Assembly: GCA_015501585.1 (NCBI GenBank)
Contig: JADNRY010000259.1
Coordinates: 23,444 to 87,443, forward strand
DNA length: 64,000 nt
Reading direction: 5' to 3'
Origin: Rhodocollybia butyracea
Taxonomy: Eukaryota > Basidiomycota > Agaricomycetes > Agaricales > Omphalotaceae
This document shows, in pieces, positions 10,302 to 19,843 of this stretch. How positions within the stretch are numbered: position 1 is the first letter of the stretch; each line of letters opens with the position of its first letter. The position numbers were made by a program, and so were the translations under genes. The notes beneath the pieces were generated by a model that did not search any database, was not told the origin of the DNA, and saw only the letters and a program-made list of their open reading frames with translations.

Positions 10302-11844
10302 GAGATCTAGGGCTAAGTGAAGCTCGTCCACCATCTGGCATAGTGTACCATTGCTTGTGGCATTATCAAAGGTAGAAGGACCGAGCTGATAATGAATTAA
10401 CTTGGCAACATGTGACTGATAGACACGAAATTCCCCACCTTCGACACTTTCTTCTCAACGTCAATAATTCCAACACGTCAACACATTCCAAGATAATAAC
10501 GGCCGAGATTATCCCCATCATGTGCTCCTTCTACCGACCGAAAACCCAGGATTGTTGACTTGAGCTTCCACAGGGGACGTTTCTTCTTGCGCGGGATAAT
10601 CAAAATATAGGAAGACATGGCCCCAAAGAAAGGCATCTTGTTGCTCGGAGATGACCACATATCACCACATGTAGCCACAAGCCCAATTACTGTCTGCATT
10701 TCCTTCACTTGATTTTCCAGTGTGCGTACATACTCATTGTGAAGATAAGTAGTGACCTGATATGCACTGGCTAGCTCACAACTTTTTGTTAATGGGCGCA
10801 CCACGACAAGGGTATTCCGAAAGAAGGGACTGTCTGCAGTAGCAAAGGACTAGGTTATGGAATGTGAGTGATTCTTCCACTTGTCAAAGACCGATACACT
10901 TACCTGGTCCGTGCAGATGATATACTTTGATGTGTGCTCCAAAATCTGAGCCTTCGAAACTCCTTGGGTCCTTGCGTTGCTGGCAGCGTATTAAACCCAT
11001 GTTTTTGGAGGGATTGGGTCCCACTTTCCTTTTCGGCCTTCAATGCTTCAGCCTCTCGAGCTTTGGCAATTCTGGGCGGAACCGCGCGCGGGTGTTCTGC
11101 AATTCCTCTTTCCGCACATCGCTCCGCATACAGACTGTAGTGTTGGTGTGCATGCGTGCGGCAGGCGGAATTTCCTCCCGTAAAAAATGCATTTCGAAGG
11201 CCTCTTGCTATTACTTTCGGATCCTGCCTTTATCTTCCATTAGCTGGGAAATTATATCATGGACTTACACACTCACTTGCATGTAAGACACCATCGTCCA
11301 CGGGCTTTGGTAGTCTCCCCATTTTTATGGAAGTTCATGTCACAGAGATCCGAAAACAGGAGGGGAATATCTTGTGCATTTGCTTTCACATTGATGCCAT
11401 CAGGTATGTCGCTTTTGTGTTTTTTATGTAGACTGATTAGCTTGACCGGCAAGGTTATTTGTGTAATATGCACATTGTTTGTTCCCTCTTCCATTTCTAT
11501 CTCTTCCTCGCTTTCACTACTCACGGCGGCCTTCTTTTGTTTCTTGGACGGTGGTGGCGCCCGATCTTTGCTCTGGTCATTGTCACTGTCCCCCGAGTCA
11601 CTGCTATTAGTACTGTTACTGTCCCTTTTTTCAACGTCATTGGCATGTTTGCGTTTGGTTAATGACTTGTTGGAAGATGTTTTTCCTTTTGAAGTAGTTT
11701 TTTGCGCTGTTTTTTTACCCGTGTGAGTTGGCATTGTGCTCGAACAGAGAAAAATTTGTTGCTGGGTTTCTATGCCCCATTTCGGTTCAACATAATATAT
11801 TTAGTACTAGGCTACTTTAGGCTATAACTAGTAAGCCAATTTCG

Positions 11845-12035
11845 GCTGTGAACCGGTGCGAACCGGTGTACGGTTTCACCGGTTCACACCGGTTATGGTC
11901 GGTTTTGAGATTTCGGAAATATAAGAGAACCTTGAACCGCACCGGAACCAAACTGTGCACCGGTGTAATTTTTTTCGGTGCAATTTCCGGTGCAGTGCAG
12001 TGCAGTGCACAGTTTTGAACGGTTTGTTGCACTGC
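11845..12035. repeat. Right subterminal GGTGC repeats of the hAT element
   Basis: This stretch has the same motif family as the left end: GAACCGGTGCGAACCGGTG, CACCGGTTCACACCGG, GCACCGGTG and a run of GCAGT units. It lies between the transposase start at 11734 and the right terminus. Confidence 0.65.
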
Positions 12036-12057
12036 ACTTTCAAACCCTATAAGTGTT

Positions 12058-13589
12058 TTATAGGAATTTTGGGCAGTCTCAAAATGCAAAAACTAGATGG
12101 ATGAATAACTAGGCATCCTGTAACCACCCTTGAGCTCAATTGATTTAAAAATAATACACCTTCAACATGGAAGGACAGTATTATACCATGATATGGCAAA
12201 CCAGCCACAGTCTGTGACCTTTCAGTGACCACTGACCCTTGCCGACTCCACTCTCTTTTGTTGTGCCTATGGTAATCCACTACAATGACACTCAACAACC
12301 CTCAATGACCATGAACCATTGCAGAAGATCTTCTGAGTGGCCTCTGATTCCAACCACCAACCTTCACCAGCCCTGGTCCCTCACTGCCAAGCTCATAAGC
12401 TGTGTTAGAATAAGTGCACTAAGTATACAGCTCTGCCATGTAACCGGTTACATGGCAGAGCTGCATAGTGCACTTATTCTAAGGGCCAGGCTGTCACTGA
12501 CCATCACTGATCCTAGGCCCTCAGACTGTCTCGTACAAAATAATGAAGGCAAGTTGGAGGCTCAAATGGTCAACCTGGTTACAAGTTACAAGCACTTAGC
12601 AGTCCAAGCTGCATGTTCTAACCACTCTGCTATTAGCACCTGATAAACAAGTAATGTTTATTGTATGGTATCTGTACTGTCTGTGTAGTGTACTGACTAG
12701 CAGTTGCAGTATCTATCACAGTAACAATTACCAATGAGTCTTGATGTAAGTGAACATTGGTGAGGATTCTGGCTGCCGTTGGTTTGACACTTGCACAAGT
12801 CAATGTTGTCAATGCTGTCAGCAAATATTGGTGTGTACTGGGACTTCCAGCATTTTGTGAAGCTGTTGGACTGACTGTTGCTGTTTTGCAGTCTAATCTG
12901 ACACATAGCATCACTCGCGGCTCGTTTCGTGTATCAAATGCCTGGTGACTCAATTCCAAGTATCAGACTATAAAGATGCACTTCCCTGGGTGCCAATCAC
13001 TTTGTCATATGCTCCGATGAACACCTAGTAGGGGGCAAATATGTATATTACTCTGAGTGTATGAGATGCTTGGAAAATGTGTGAAACAGTTTCATTTTGG
13101 CACTGGGTAGAGTCAGAAGATTGACAAGATGTTGTATCCTGAGTTCCTCCTCTGCTGATTGGTTTTGGTGGCACATTACTTGCTGCACTCCAGGAAAACT
13201 TAGTGGATCTGGTTAAAGCAAGCCTGGTGTAGATGGCACACAAGTCTCCCACACGATACAATTCCACACTGCTCTTGAAGGGCAAGATCAGCAACAACAC
13301 CAATGAGAATCAGCACCAATACCAGAGATTGTCAGCGAGAGTCAGCAGCAGGGGCCAGCCACAACCCACCAGCACTTAAGCCCAGCGGCCGCTGACAATC
13401 GCCAATGGTCATTGATCACCAGGATTGACTTTTCCTGGTCCACATATAAAACTCTGGAAGGAGTGTGGTTTAGAGAGGTGTAGTGTGTGTTGTGCGCATT
13501 TTCAGCCATCATGTGACTCTGCTTTGTTTTCCGGTGATCTGGCCCAAACAGAGTTTAACGTTTTCGGCGTGTAGGCAAAGGATTACGGC
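12058..13589. other. Non-coding interior of the 12.5 kb element
   Basis: No convincing gene. Open frames near 12640-12960 lie on both strands and lack coding character. The segment holds one strong palindrome (12405-12482). Confidence 0.4.
12405..12482. repeat. Long palindrome (possible miniature foldback element)
   Basis: The left arm starts TTAGAATAAGTGCACT and the right arm ends AGTGCACTTATTCTAA. The arms of 41 and 37 nt pair apart from a short asymmetric patch, with the symmetry centre at CCGG (12445/12446) in CATGTAACCGGTTACATG. No target duplication was recognised. Confidence 0.8.
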
Positions 13590-13858
13590 ACGTGATGTAA
13601 TTTTACTTGGCATTTCAAGGGGGAACCTTTTAAGTTTTGCCAAAAATTGAAAGTTTACGGAGGAACTTTTTAAAGTTTTCCCGAAAATTCAAAGTTTACG
13701 GGGGAACTTTTTAAAGTTTTCCGGGAAATTCAAAGTTTTACGGGGGGACATTTTGAAGTTTTCCGGGAAGACCAAAGTTTACGGGGGGAGGCATTTTAAA
13801 GTTTTCCGGGCAGGTGAAGTTTACGGGGGCCTAATTTTTGTGCAACTTGAACAGCATA
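13590..13858 (-). repeat. Right terminal and subterminal repeat array of the 12.5 kb element
   Basis: AAAGTTTACGGGGG and variants recur at least five times, ending in the inverted copy of the left terminus (TTGAACAGCATA). It mirrors 1375-1612. Confidence 0.6.
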
Positions 13859-13987
13859 AATTATATCTTCCTTGAGAACTTTTGTGTTCTTGTTTCTAAT
13901 GGCCAGTGCAAACGTAACCATGCCAGACACCAGCAGATTGTTGAGATATTCTTGGAGTTAATCTATAGTGATTCACTCCTTGGCTTA

Positions 13988-14270
13988 TATGCAAGAAAAC
14001 ATGATACATCTAAATTTCTCACTAATATACACTCCTTTTTATTGTACTTATATTACTTATCTTTGCTTGCAATATTCCAGCTTTTGTGCCATACTGGTCC
14101 CTGGAAGTCCACTAGTCAATGCTGGGATATCATACTAGATGTATCCATGAGAGCAAACAGGACTGTTCAGTCTGCACCGTCTCACATATACAATATACTA
14201 GGGTCCTCTCTTCCTTGGCCAATTGAGCCAAAAAGGTGTAATCAAGTTAGGGGAGCCACCTGTAGAGCCC
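13988..14270 (-). repeat. Dispersed repeat B, inverted single copy
   Basis: The complement matches 1910-2215: the AGAGAGGACCCT unit, then GACTAGTGGACTTCCAG, then AAGCTGGAATATTGCAAGC, then GGAGTGTATATTAG. It lies just outside the right end of the 12.5 kb element. Confidence 0.6.
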
Positions 14271-14876
14271 CACTATCCACTTGTCTACAAGGGCGAACCA
14301 TGGCGTCAACCCCTTGTAGATAAGGGGCTTAGGTTGGTTTCCCACATATAACTAAATTTCAGAGGTCCTTGGAGCATTTAGACTAGAATTGACCGTCGGC
14401 ACCAAGTCAGCACCATGACATCATGTGACCCTGCCCTGAGGCATCCAGATGCTGTGATAAATGTGGTATTACTATGTATAGCAAGTAAATTTAATGAGAT
14501 ACAAAATACCTAGGCCTAGTTGCTATTGACAGGGACATTTATGAGAGTGTCTACCTTGCTGATGAGTGCCTCCTCACCCCTGTCTTTGACTGTATATGGA
14601 TTTGATGTTTTTCTTCTAGTCACCCACTTATGTCAGGTAGGGTATGCCCTAGGTCAATTAAAAATGACTATATTAGGAAAATTTCAAATCTTGACAGTGA
14701 ATGAGGTCAAAGCTGTTTTACTACCAAATTAGGCAATTTTCCACCTGAACTAGTTTTATGTTTTTCTGATAGAGTTAGACAGTTTTGAAATTTTTGATAA
14801 ATTACTATATTACAGTTTTATTTCAATAAGGTCAAAGCTGTTTTTATCTCGATTAGACAATTTCATAATTTTTGTA
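14271..14876. other. Non-coding spacer before the recombinase gene
   Basis: No gene recognised. It includes a short inverted repeat around 14292-14330 (CTACAAGGG and CCCTTGTAG). Confidence 0.35.
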
Positions 14877-15256
14877 GTGGATCAGGTCAAAGATGTTTTT
14901 TCCATGAGGACAAGAACATGTAGTAGGCATCCAGATCTCCTCTCTATACATAGAACAGGTTGCTCACCACACATGAAGCCAGTCCTGTGGTGGGCAGGGG
15001 TTGGATTGACAAATAGAACAAGGGATGGCGAGAAGTACGCAGGCGAGGCTTACCATTACGACAAGAGAACTGGCATAGTGTCTGGAAACCCCGCACACTC
15101 CCATCTCATCAATACCTTCCAACGCATCATGAAAACAAAGGCCGCAGCAAAAGGAGTTGCAGCAACTAGAAACCATGCGGAAGCCATGACAGTCAAAGAC
15201 GTTGAGGCTATGGTTGGCTGGTCAGAAAATGAATGTCCAAAATCCATGGTTGACTC

Positions 15257-15276
15257 GGTTCTCATTGGTTCTCATT
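15257..15276 (+). repeat. 10 bp tandem duplication causing a frameshift
   Basis: GGTTCTCATT occurs twice back to back. With one copy the reading frame passes directly from DSVLIGPDQSAEH into the downstream recombinase frame. With two copies it ends in a stop soon after. Confidence 0.85.
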
Positions 15277-15947
15277 GGCCCTGATCAGAGCGCAGAACAT
15301 GTAATGCTTGTAATAAAGCACACCTTTCTTCAAGGGTTCTTGAGCTTCGGCTTTACACTGTGGACAAGGTATGTGTATCACTGCTAAGAGGTACATCTAA
15401 AGTTCAAAATATGCGTTAGGAATAATGAGCTTTGCCAGCTACAGCATGGCGATCTTACCTGGAACTGTTGCGGCCTTGCACCAGACTGCACAGAACACTT
15501 CAAAGTTCACCTTGAGAATCGAAAAGGATGGCAGAAGAAAGTGGGTTATGACCCGCATCCTACCGGTATGCTGTCCTCTTTTTGTTCAGTAAATCGCAGA
15601 AACATAAAACTTACTTGGCACTGTCTTCTCTTCTTAGATAACATGTATGACATCTACCTTCAGCCAGTCCATGCCATGGATATGCACTACCATTTGCCAG
15701 TGTGGACAAGTGTTTGCCGCTTACTTCATGGATGAGAGTTTGAATGTGACGATTTTGTTTTTCCTTTTTTTTCAGTCAATGGGACAATACAGCCTAAACA
15801 AGAATTCACTCACAATGACCCAGTCCCTGATTCAAGAGGCGTCAGCAGCCGCAGGAGTAGCCAAGACTTTCACTACTCATTCCTTGCACAGAGGCAGGGC
15901 CCAATACCGGTTCATGTGGGCTGAAGGAAAGCAGCGATGGTCACTTA

Positions 15948-17202
15948 CACCGGGGGCAAGGACCGGCGCAGTTGATTTCCCACTGCCATTAACGCAGTGG
16001 GCAACGCAGGGGGCAACGCAGTCGTTTTTGCGATGATGTCATTCTATTGAGACAGAGTTCCGAGCCTTCCGGCTGATTGATCTTTGTTAACTCCTTGTAC
16101 TATGCATCGAAATTTCTGGCTTAAGAGATACAGTCCATTGTGTCTACATCTACTGTTGAACCAAGCAGTGTTCAATGGACACCAGACATGACTGGGTTTT
16201 GAATGTCAGTTCCTGTAATTGCGGCCAGCAGGACTCAGGTGCCGCGTTATAGCGCCTAAATCTTTCCCACCACCAATTACCTGGTTTCTGATGTTCCCTT
16301 ATGTTTACCACATGAACAAGGAAGCGTACTCTCTAACTTTAGGTGAACAACATATTTCTAAATACAATATGTAGCCAGGCAGAAATTTTCCCAAAAATTT
16401 ACTGATTTATTCATGTCAATATATGGTTTTTTCTGCCATTTCAATCACCCAAGAGGGGATGTAGCCAGGGGGCTTCATCACTAATGTAAAATACTGCATA
16501 GTCATGTTATAGCAGTCCCTAGCACCTCAAATATACCAGATCTAGTATCAGCCCAAGGTAATGAGCTTACAGTAAGTAGTATAAGTAAATGATCTCCAAT
16601 GTTTGCTGTTATCATCACAATTGTGCCCCCCAGCCTTATCACAATGTCCAAGCAATACAATAATGAGCTGCACAGAATTGAGAGTACTAGTAGTATTTTC
16701 AGCATTCGGCTGACCTACTACTACTTAGTAAGTATGATATTGAGAATTTTCAACTATCAATAGCAAGTTCTCAGATAATTAGCATGCAATGAATAAAGTA
16801 TCATAGAGTCTAGACCCAATCACCCTCTGAGACCCATAGATGGGTGCTTCTAATTTGTCCAGTGGCTGCTCCCTGTTCATGCTCTTGCCAGTTCGTGCAA
16901 ATGATTGCTGTGTATGCCAAGCACTTATTGCAGTGACTTCTCGGTTCTAGCCTGGTAAATGTTAGCACTATCCCTTGGAGCCAGAAGTAGGAGTGCGCTT
17001 GAACAGGCCTGAACTCTGGGATCACTTACTTATAACGCTGCGGGGAAGGTCCATCAGGCATCAATCATTTACATATTCACTTGCGGCCGGCCGGAACTCC
17101 TTTCAATAGAATGACGTCACAAAATCGACTGCGTTGCCCCCTGCGTTGACCACTGCGTTAATGGCAGTGGGAAATCAACTGCGCCGGTCCTTGCCCCCGG
17201 TG
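15948..17202. mobile_element. 1255 bp non-autonomous DNA transposon with TTA target duplication
   Basis: Termini are CACCGGGGGCAAGGACCGGC and its exact inverted copy. The inverted repeats extend about 110-125 bp with few differences (15948-16070 versus 17083-17202) and include CAACGCAG microrepeats. TTA flanks both sides (15945-15947 and 17203-17205). Removing the element plus one TTA joins QRWSLT directly to IVRWWGGWAEDE of the recombinase. There is no coding capacity inside. CAC...GTG ends with a 3 bp duplication suit a CACTA-like element, while TTA also fits PIF/Harbinger, so the superfamily is left open. Confidence 0.85.
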
Positions 17203-17481
17203 TTACCATTGTCCGTTGGTGGGGAGGGTGGGCTGAAGATGAGCGAGTCAGTAATTTTAGATCAGATCATCCTGTATTGATCAGTGTTTTGTAGGTTGAT
17301 ACGTTAATGAAATACCTCATGGATTCGCTGCAAAGTTATGAGACTGGTCACGGAAATGCTCTCTGCCCTTCAAGACTCGAACCAGCTAAGAGTTTCATGA
17401 GTGATCACTCACTCAATCAGCCAGTAACCACCAATGATTTCCGTCACTTTGCAGCTGCAATGATAAGCGCTAACAAGCAGG

Positions 17482-17789
17482 TGGTGTTGTAGTAATTTCT
17501 TATAGCGCTGTAAAGTAAATGTACGGACTCAGCGCAAATACTAGTCGGAGTAAACGTCTCATATACCTGTAAAGTAAATGTACGGACTAGTACAGGATAA
17601 GTAAGTAAACTAATATACAAAGAGAATAAAAGAAAGGCTAACCTCAGCGCGAATACTAGTCAGAGTAAACGTCTGAGGTAGCTTACATACGCGAGTAGCT
17701 ACAAGTACAAGTAAGTTAGATAATAGCCAAAATGAAAATCAAATACTACAGGCTATCTTACACAGAACACATTTGTACTTACTCAACAG
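17482..17789 (+). repeat. Enlarged intron with internal direct repeats
   Basis: The recombinase reading frame resumes after CAACAG at 17789, so about 308 nt behave as an intron. It contains TAAAGTAAATGTACGGACT twice (about 17510 and 17569) and a unit CAGCGCAAATACTAGTCGG-type twice (about 17530 and 17645). This points to a small insertion inside an originally short intron. Confidence 0.5.
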
Positions 17790-18685
17790 GTGGTTGATAT
17801 GCTTTGTGTTCCGCCGGAACTCACTTTGGCGCATATGCGCCAGATGGCCTTTCCAGGCACAGAGTCGCAGGGAAATGCTCTGAAGCCCCTTTCCCATCAA
17901 GCCGCAAGCTCTGATTTACCAATGGAAGGTATTCCGAGGCAGGACCACCGCCCTCAAAAATCACTCAAGTCAGAAAGGAGCGCGCCCATTCCAGGTGTCA
18001 TGGTACCTGATATTCCCAAGCATGGCAAAGACTTGTTCATGGCCATAGTGAAGCAGTGGGAGGAAGGTGATCCTTCACAAGGGTTGATGACACCACTGAA
18101 AGACTGGCCGGTTGAATGGTATACTGGGTTGATGCGGCTTGTCACTGGAACAAAGCGCTCCAACCGCAATTTGGTTGCTGATGAGTATGAGCGGTGAGTG
18201 CTAGAGCTTGCAGGCTGTGTAGTATATATGATTCTTACCCTGGTCCTTTTTGAACAGGCTTGGATGGTCCAGAGACGCATTCAAGGCAGCATACCCGGGG
18301 ATTTACAATAACTTGACAAAGCTGTATGCAGCAATCTGAGCGAGAAATCCAAAACATGCCCGCAAGAGCAAGAATGGGTCCCGAGAAGAGCGTGAAAGGA
18401 AAAGAAAGCAGAATACTGAAAGTGAGAGTGGACCTGAAGATGGCGGGGAATGAGTTACTGAATGTTAAAAAGTTCATACGTTACTCGCGAGTTGCATTAT
18501 AATTTCTAATTCTAACCTAAATTCCCAGCGTTTTATGTACAATACTTAACTGCACCATGTAATAAGGTATACAACCTAATCGGGACTTCCTTTTGTTTAT
18601 GATCCCATGCTGCCAAAGTACTGTCCCATTTTGAGCACTTCGTATGTCCCATGTCCCAGGGGCCATTAGCATTTACAGTAACCCC

Positions 18686-18812
18686 CGTGCAGTCACCCAG
18701 CAGTCACCTGCAGTCACCCAGAACAGTCACCCAGCAGTCACCCAGCAGTCACCTTATGTCTAAATGCAGTCACCCTGCAGTCACCCTATGTCTAAATGCA
18801 GTCACCCTAACA
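18686..18812 (+). repeat. CAGTCACC minisatellite
   Basis: CAGTCACCCAG and CAGTCACCCT units repeat about ten times, with an embedded longer unit CTTATGTCTAAATG / CCTATGTCTAAATG present twice. It is non-coding and lies between two transposon genes. Confidence 0.85.
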
Positions 18813-19843
18813 GCCGCCCAATTAATTATATATGTAACAAGAAAAACAGCAATGTATCCTGTATCCTGTGTACTAAGTGTATCCAACTGTAGTGATTCCT
18901 AATGTCCAGCCTCCAGACAAAATATTTAATCCAGACTCTGCATACTTAGTGTTTCATCGCTCTTTACGCTTTTTCACGTGATTCTTTTCCCATCCATACC
19001 TATTACTCGCTCAGAATTGGCATACAATGATACATTCAGATTACATGAGGTATAACATATGTTATGTTTAACTATGATTGACGTTTACACTGAGCATTCT
19101 AAGGTGCTGTGTAAATGCAACTATCTCAGATGCCGCATGATGGCCATCAATGATCAAACACGGCATTCCCCCAGTTGTCACTGTACCGTCAATACACATT
19201 CCTTGCACCCAATCCTCAGGCCCTAATATTTATGCACTATAGTATTTAAATCTCACACTGGTAAGCAGACCGCAGGCGATTTTTTTGTTATCTGTTCACG
19301 CCCTACTACCTACTAGAGCGATGATCCGGCTTGATCGGGCCTCACTGTTACACATTACAGTTGGCCAATCACCCAAAAGTGTCGTGATTATCTGGGCGTA
19401 AATATGTAGTGCACCGACAGGTGTACATGATGAGATCCAAAGGTCATGAACAGTAGGGGCACAGAACATGTGAATAAGCACTCTACGTTTCTGAGCAGAA
19501 AATTTGATCCATTGACACAATGCGTCAGATGGTTTTTAAGTTTGCGCTGCTAGATATAACACCCTGCCACCTTCCAAACTCGCTTGACTTGGAAAATTGG
19601 AAATTCAGAAGCCACCATCAAGCGGTGGTGAATGCGGGGCCTCGGAACTTGGGAGTAAGTGGCAGTGCGCAAGGTGCAGGGTTGAAATTGATGGGTTTTG
19701 GCTTCTCGATAAAAGCTTACTGTTAAATCGCTAGCATGATGTTTCGACCCCACCTCAAAAACTTACGCATATGCCCAAATGAGCTGGTTTGTGAGTATGT
19801 CAAGCAATTTAATAACTGTTCATTTTGCTTAGAAATGTCCTTA
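18813..19843. other. Spacer upstream of the GCM transposase gene
   Basis: No independent gene. A GTGAGTATGTC donor near 19791 and acceptors near 19825-19843 suggest that an upstream exon of the GCM gene may lie here (for example within 19520-19790), but its frame could not be established. Confidence 0.35.

Larger units (their letters stand above)
4991..11734 (-). pseudogene. hAT transposase, broken by an LTR retroelement
   Basis: The gene can be followed through many 45-65 nt introns. Exon 1 (11734-11277) has an acidic/basic N-terminus ending RWCLTC. Exon 2 (11227-10904) continues a BED-like zinc finger with FFTGGNSACRTH. Exon 3 (from 10833) contains PFFGAMSSYIL and GFRSVEGAHDGDNLGRYYLG. The next exon (from 10385) has TFDNATSNGTLC, which carries the catalytic Asp. 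After the retroelement (6944-10301) come CLGHVSNLG, NRVLGGSLDVIAALRTLA and LILHGNTRWGSAYGM, then LYHPAIKAGLAKFRKYY and GGAEAQAAEIAAGNKNAKNW. The hAT dimerisation region (5413-4991) has YPTIARIALDILPVMASSVP and SERLFSSSGETADDRC. Removing one GAGAT copy rejoins the exon in frame. Further damage is a TGA at 10480-10478 and a duplicated exon segment at 5844-6027. Confidence 0.85.
2651..12049 (-). mobile_element. hAT-superfamily DNA transposon carrying a TET/JBP gene
   Basis: The element starts TAGGGTTTGAAAGT and ends with the exact inverted copy. Allowing two mismatches, the inverted repeat is 22 bp. Perfect 8 bp direct repeats TAAGTGTT flank it at 2643-2650 and 12050-12057, which is the hAT signature. 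The 9399 bp element encodes, both on the minus strand, a hAT transposase (11734-4991) and downstream of it a TET/JBP-family dioxygenase (4506-2919). About 3.36 kb of its length is a later LTR-retroelement insertion, so the original element was about 6.0 kb. Subterminal CACCGGTGC-type repeats occur at both ends. Both genes now carry disabling changes, so this copy is probably inactive. Confidence 0.9.
1375..13858. mobile_element. 12.5 kb inverted-repeat DNA element, host of the hAT insertion
   Basis: The left end reads TATGCTGTTCAAATTGCAC and the complement of the right end reads TATGCTGTTCAAGTTGCAC. The match continues through ACAAAAATTA, giving a 27 bp terminal inverted repeat with one mismatch. 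Both ends are flanked by AATTAT (1369-1374 and 13859-13864), a possible 6 bp target duplication, although such AT-rich sequence can match by chance. Inside each end lies an array of short repeats around CCCGTAAACTTT. Without the nested hAT element the remainder is about 3.1 kb and has no recognisable transposase, so it looks non-autonomous. The superfamily is not assignable. Confidence 0.55.
14877..18453 (+). pseudogene. Crypton-type tyrosine recombinase (degenerate, interrupted)
   Basis: Tyrosine recombinases of Crypton elements cut and rejoin DNA through a tyrosine. The first exon has ATRNHAEAMTVKDVEAMVGW. Further exons give SFGFTLWTR joined to NNELCQLQHGDL (first catalytic Arg) and TTHSLHRGRAQYRFM (the H-x-x-R box, where the expected Arg appears as His). 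RWWGGWAEDERV follows (from 17211), then VDTLMKYLMDSLQSYETGH with candidate nucleophile Tyr. The C-terminal part (17790-18300) has KQWEEGDPSQG, WPVEWYTGLMR and KRSNRNLVADEYER, resembling the GCR1_C-type DNA-binding tail. Damage: a 10 bp tandem duplication (15257-15276) shifts the frame, a 1255 bp element splits the gene at 15948-17202, one intron is swollen (17482-17789), and TGA at 18337-18339 precedes a basic tail that stays open to 18453. The true start may lie upstream. Confidence 0.75.

Noticed and set aside
2651..12049. KDZ (Kyakuja-Dileera-Zisupton) element, because TET/JBP genes are usually linked to these
   Set aside because: The transposase has the hAT dimerisation region, a BED-like finger and 8 bp target duplications. 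No KDZ transposase signature is visible in the element.
18686..18812. Telomere-like or regulatory repeat (CAGTCACC)
   Set aside because: The unit is not the fungal TTAGGG type, and the array is interstitial and short. A simple minisatellite is enough.
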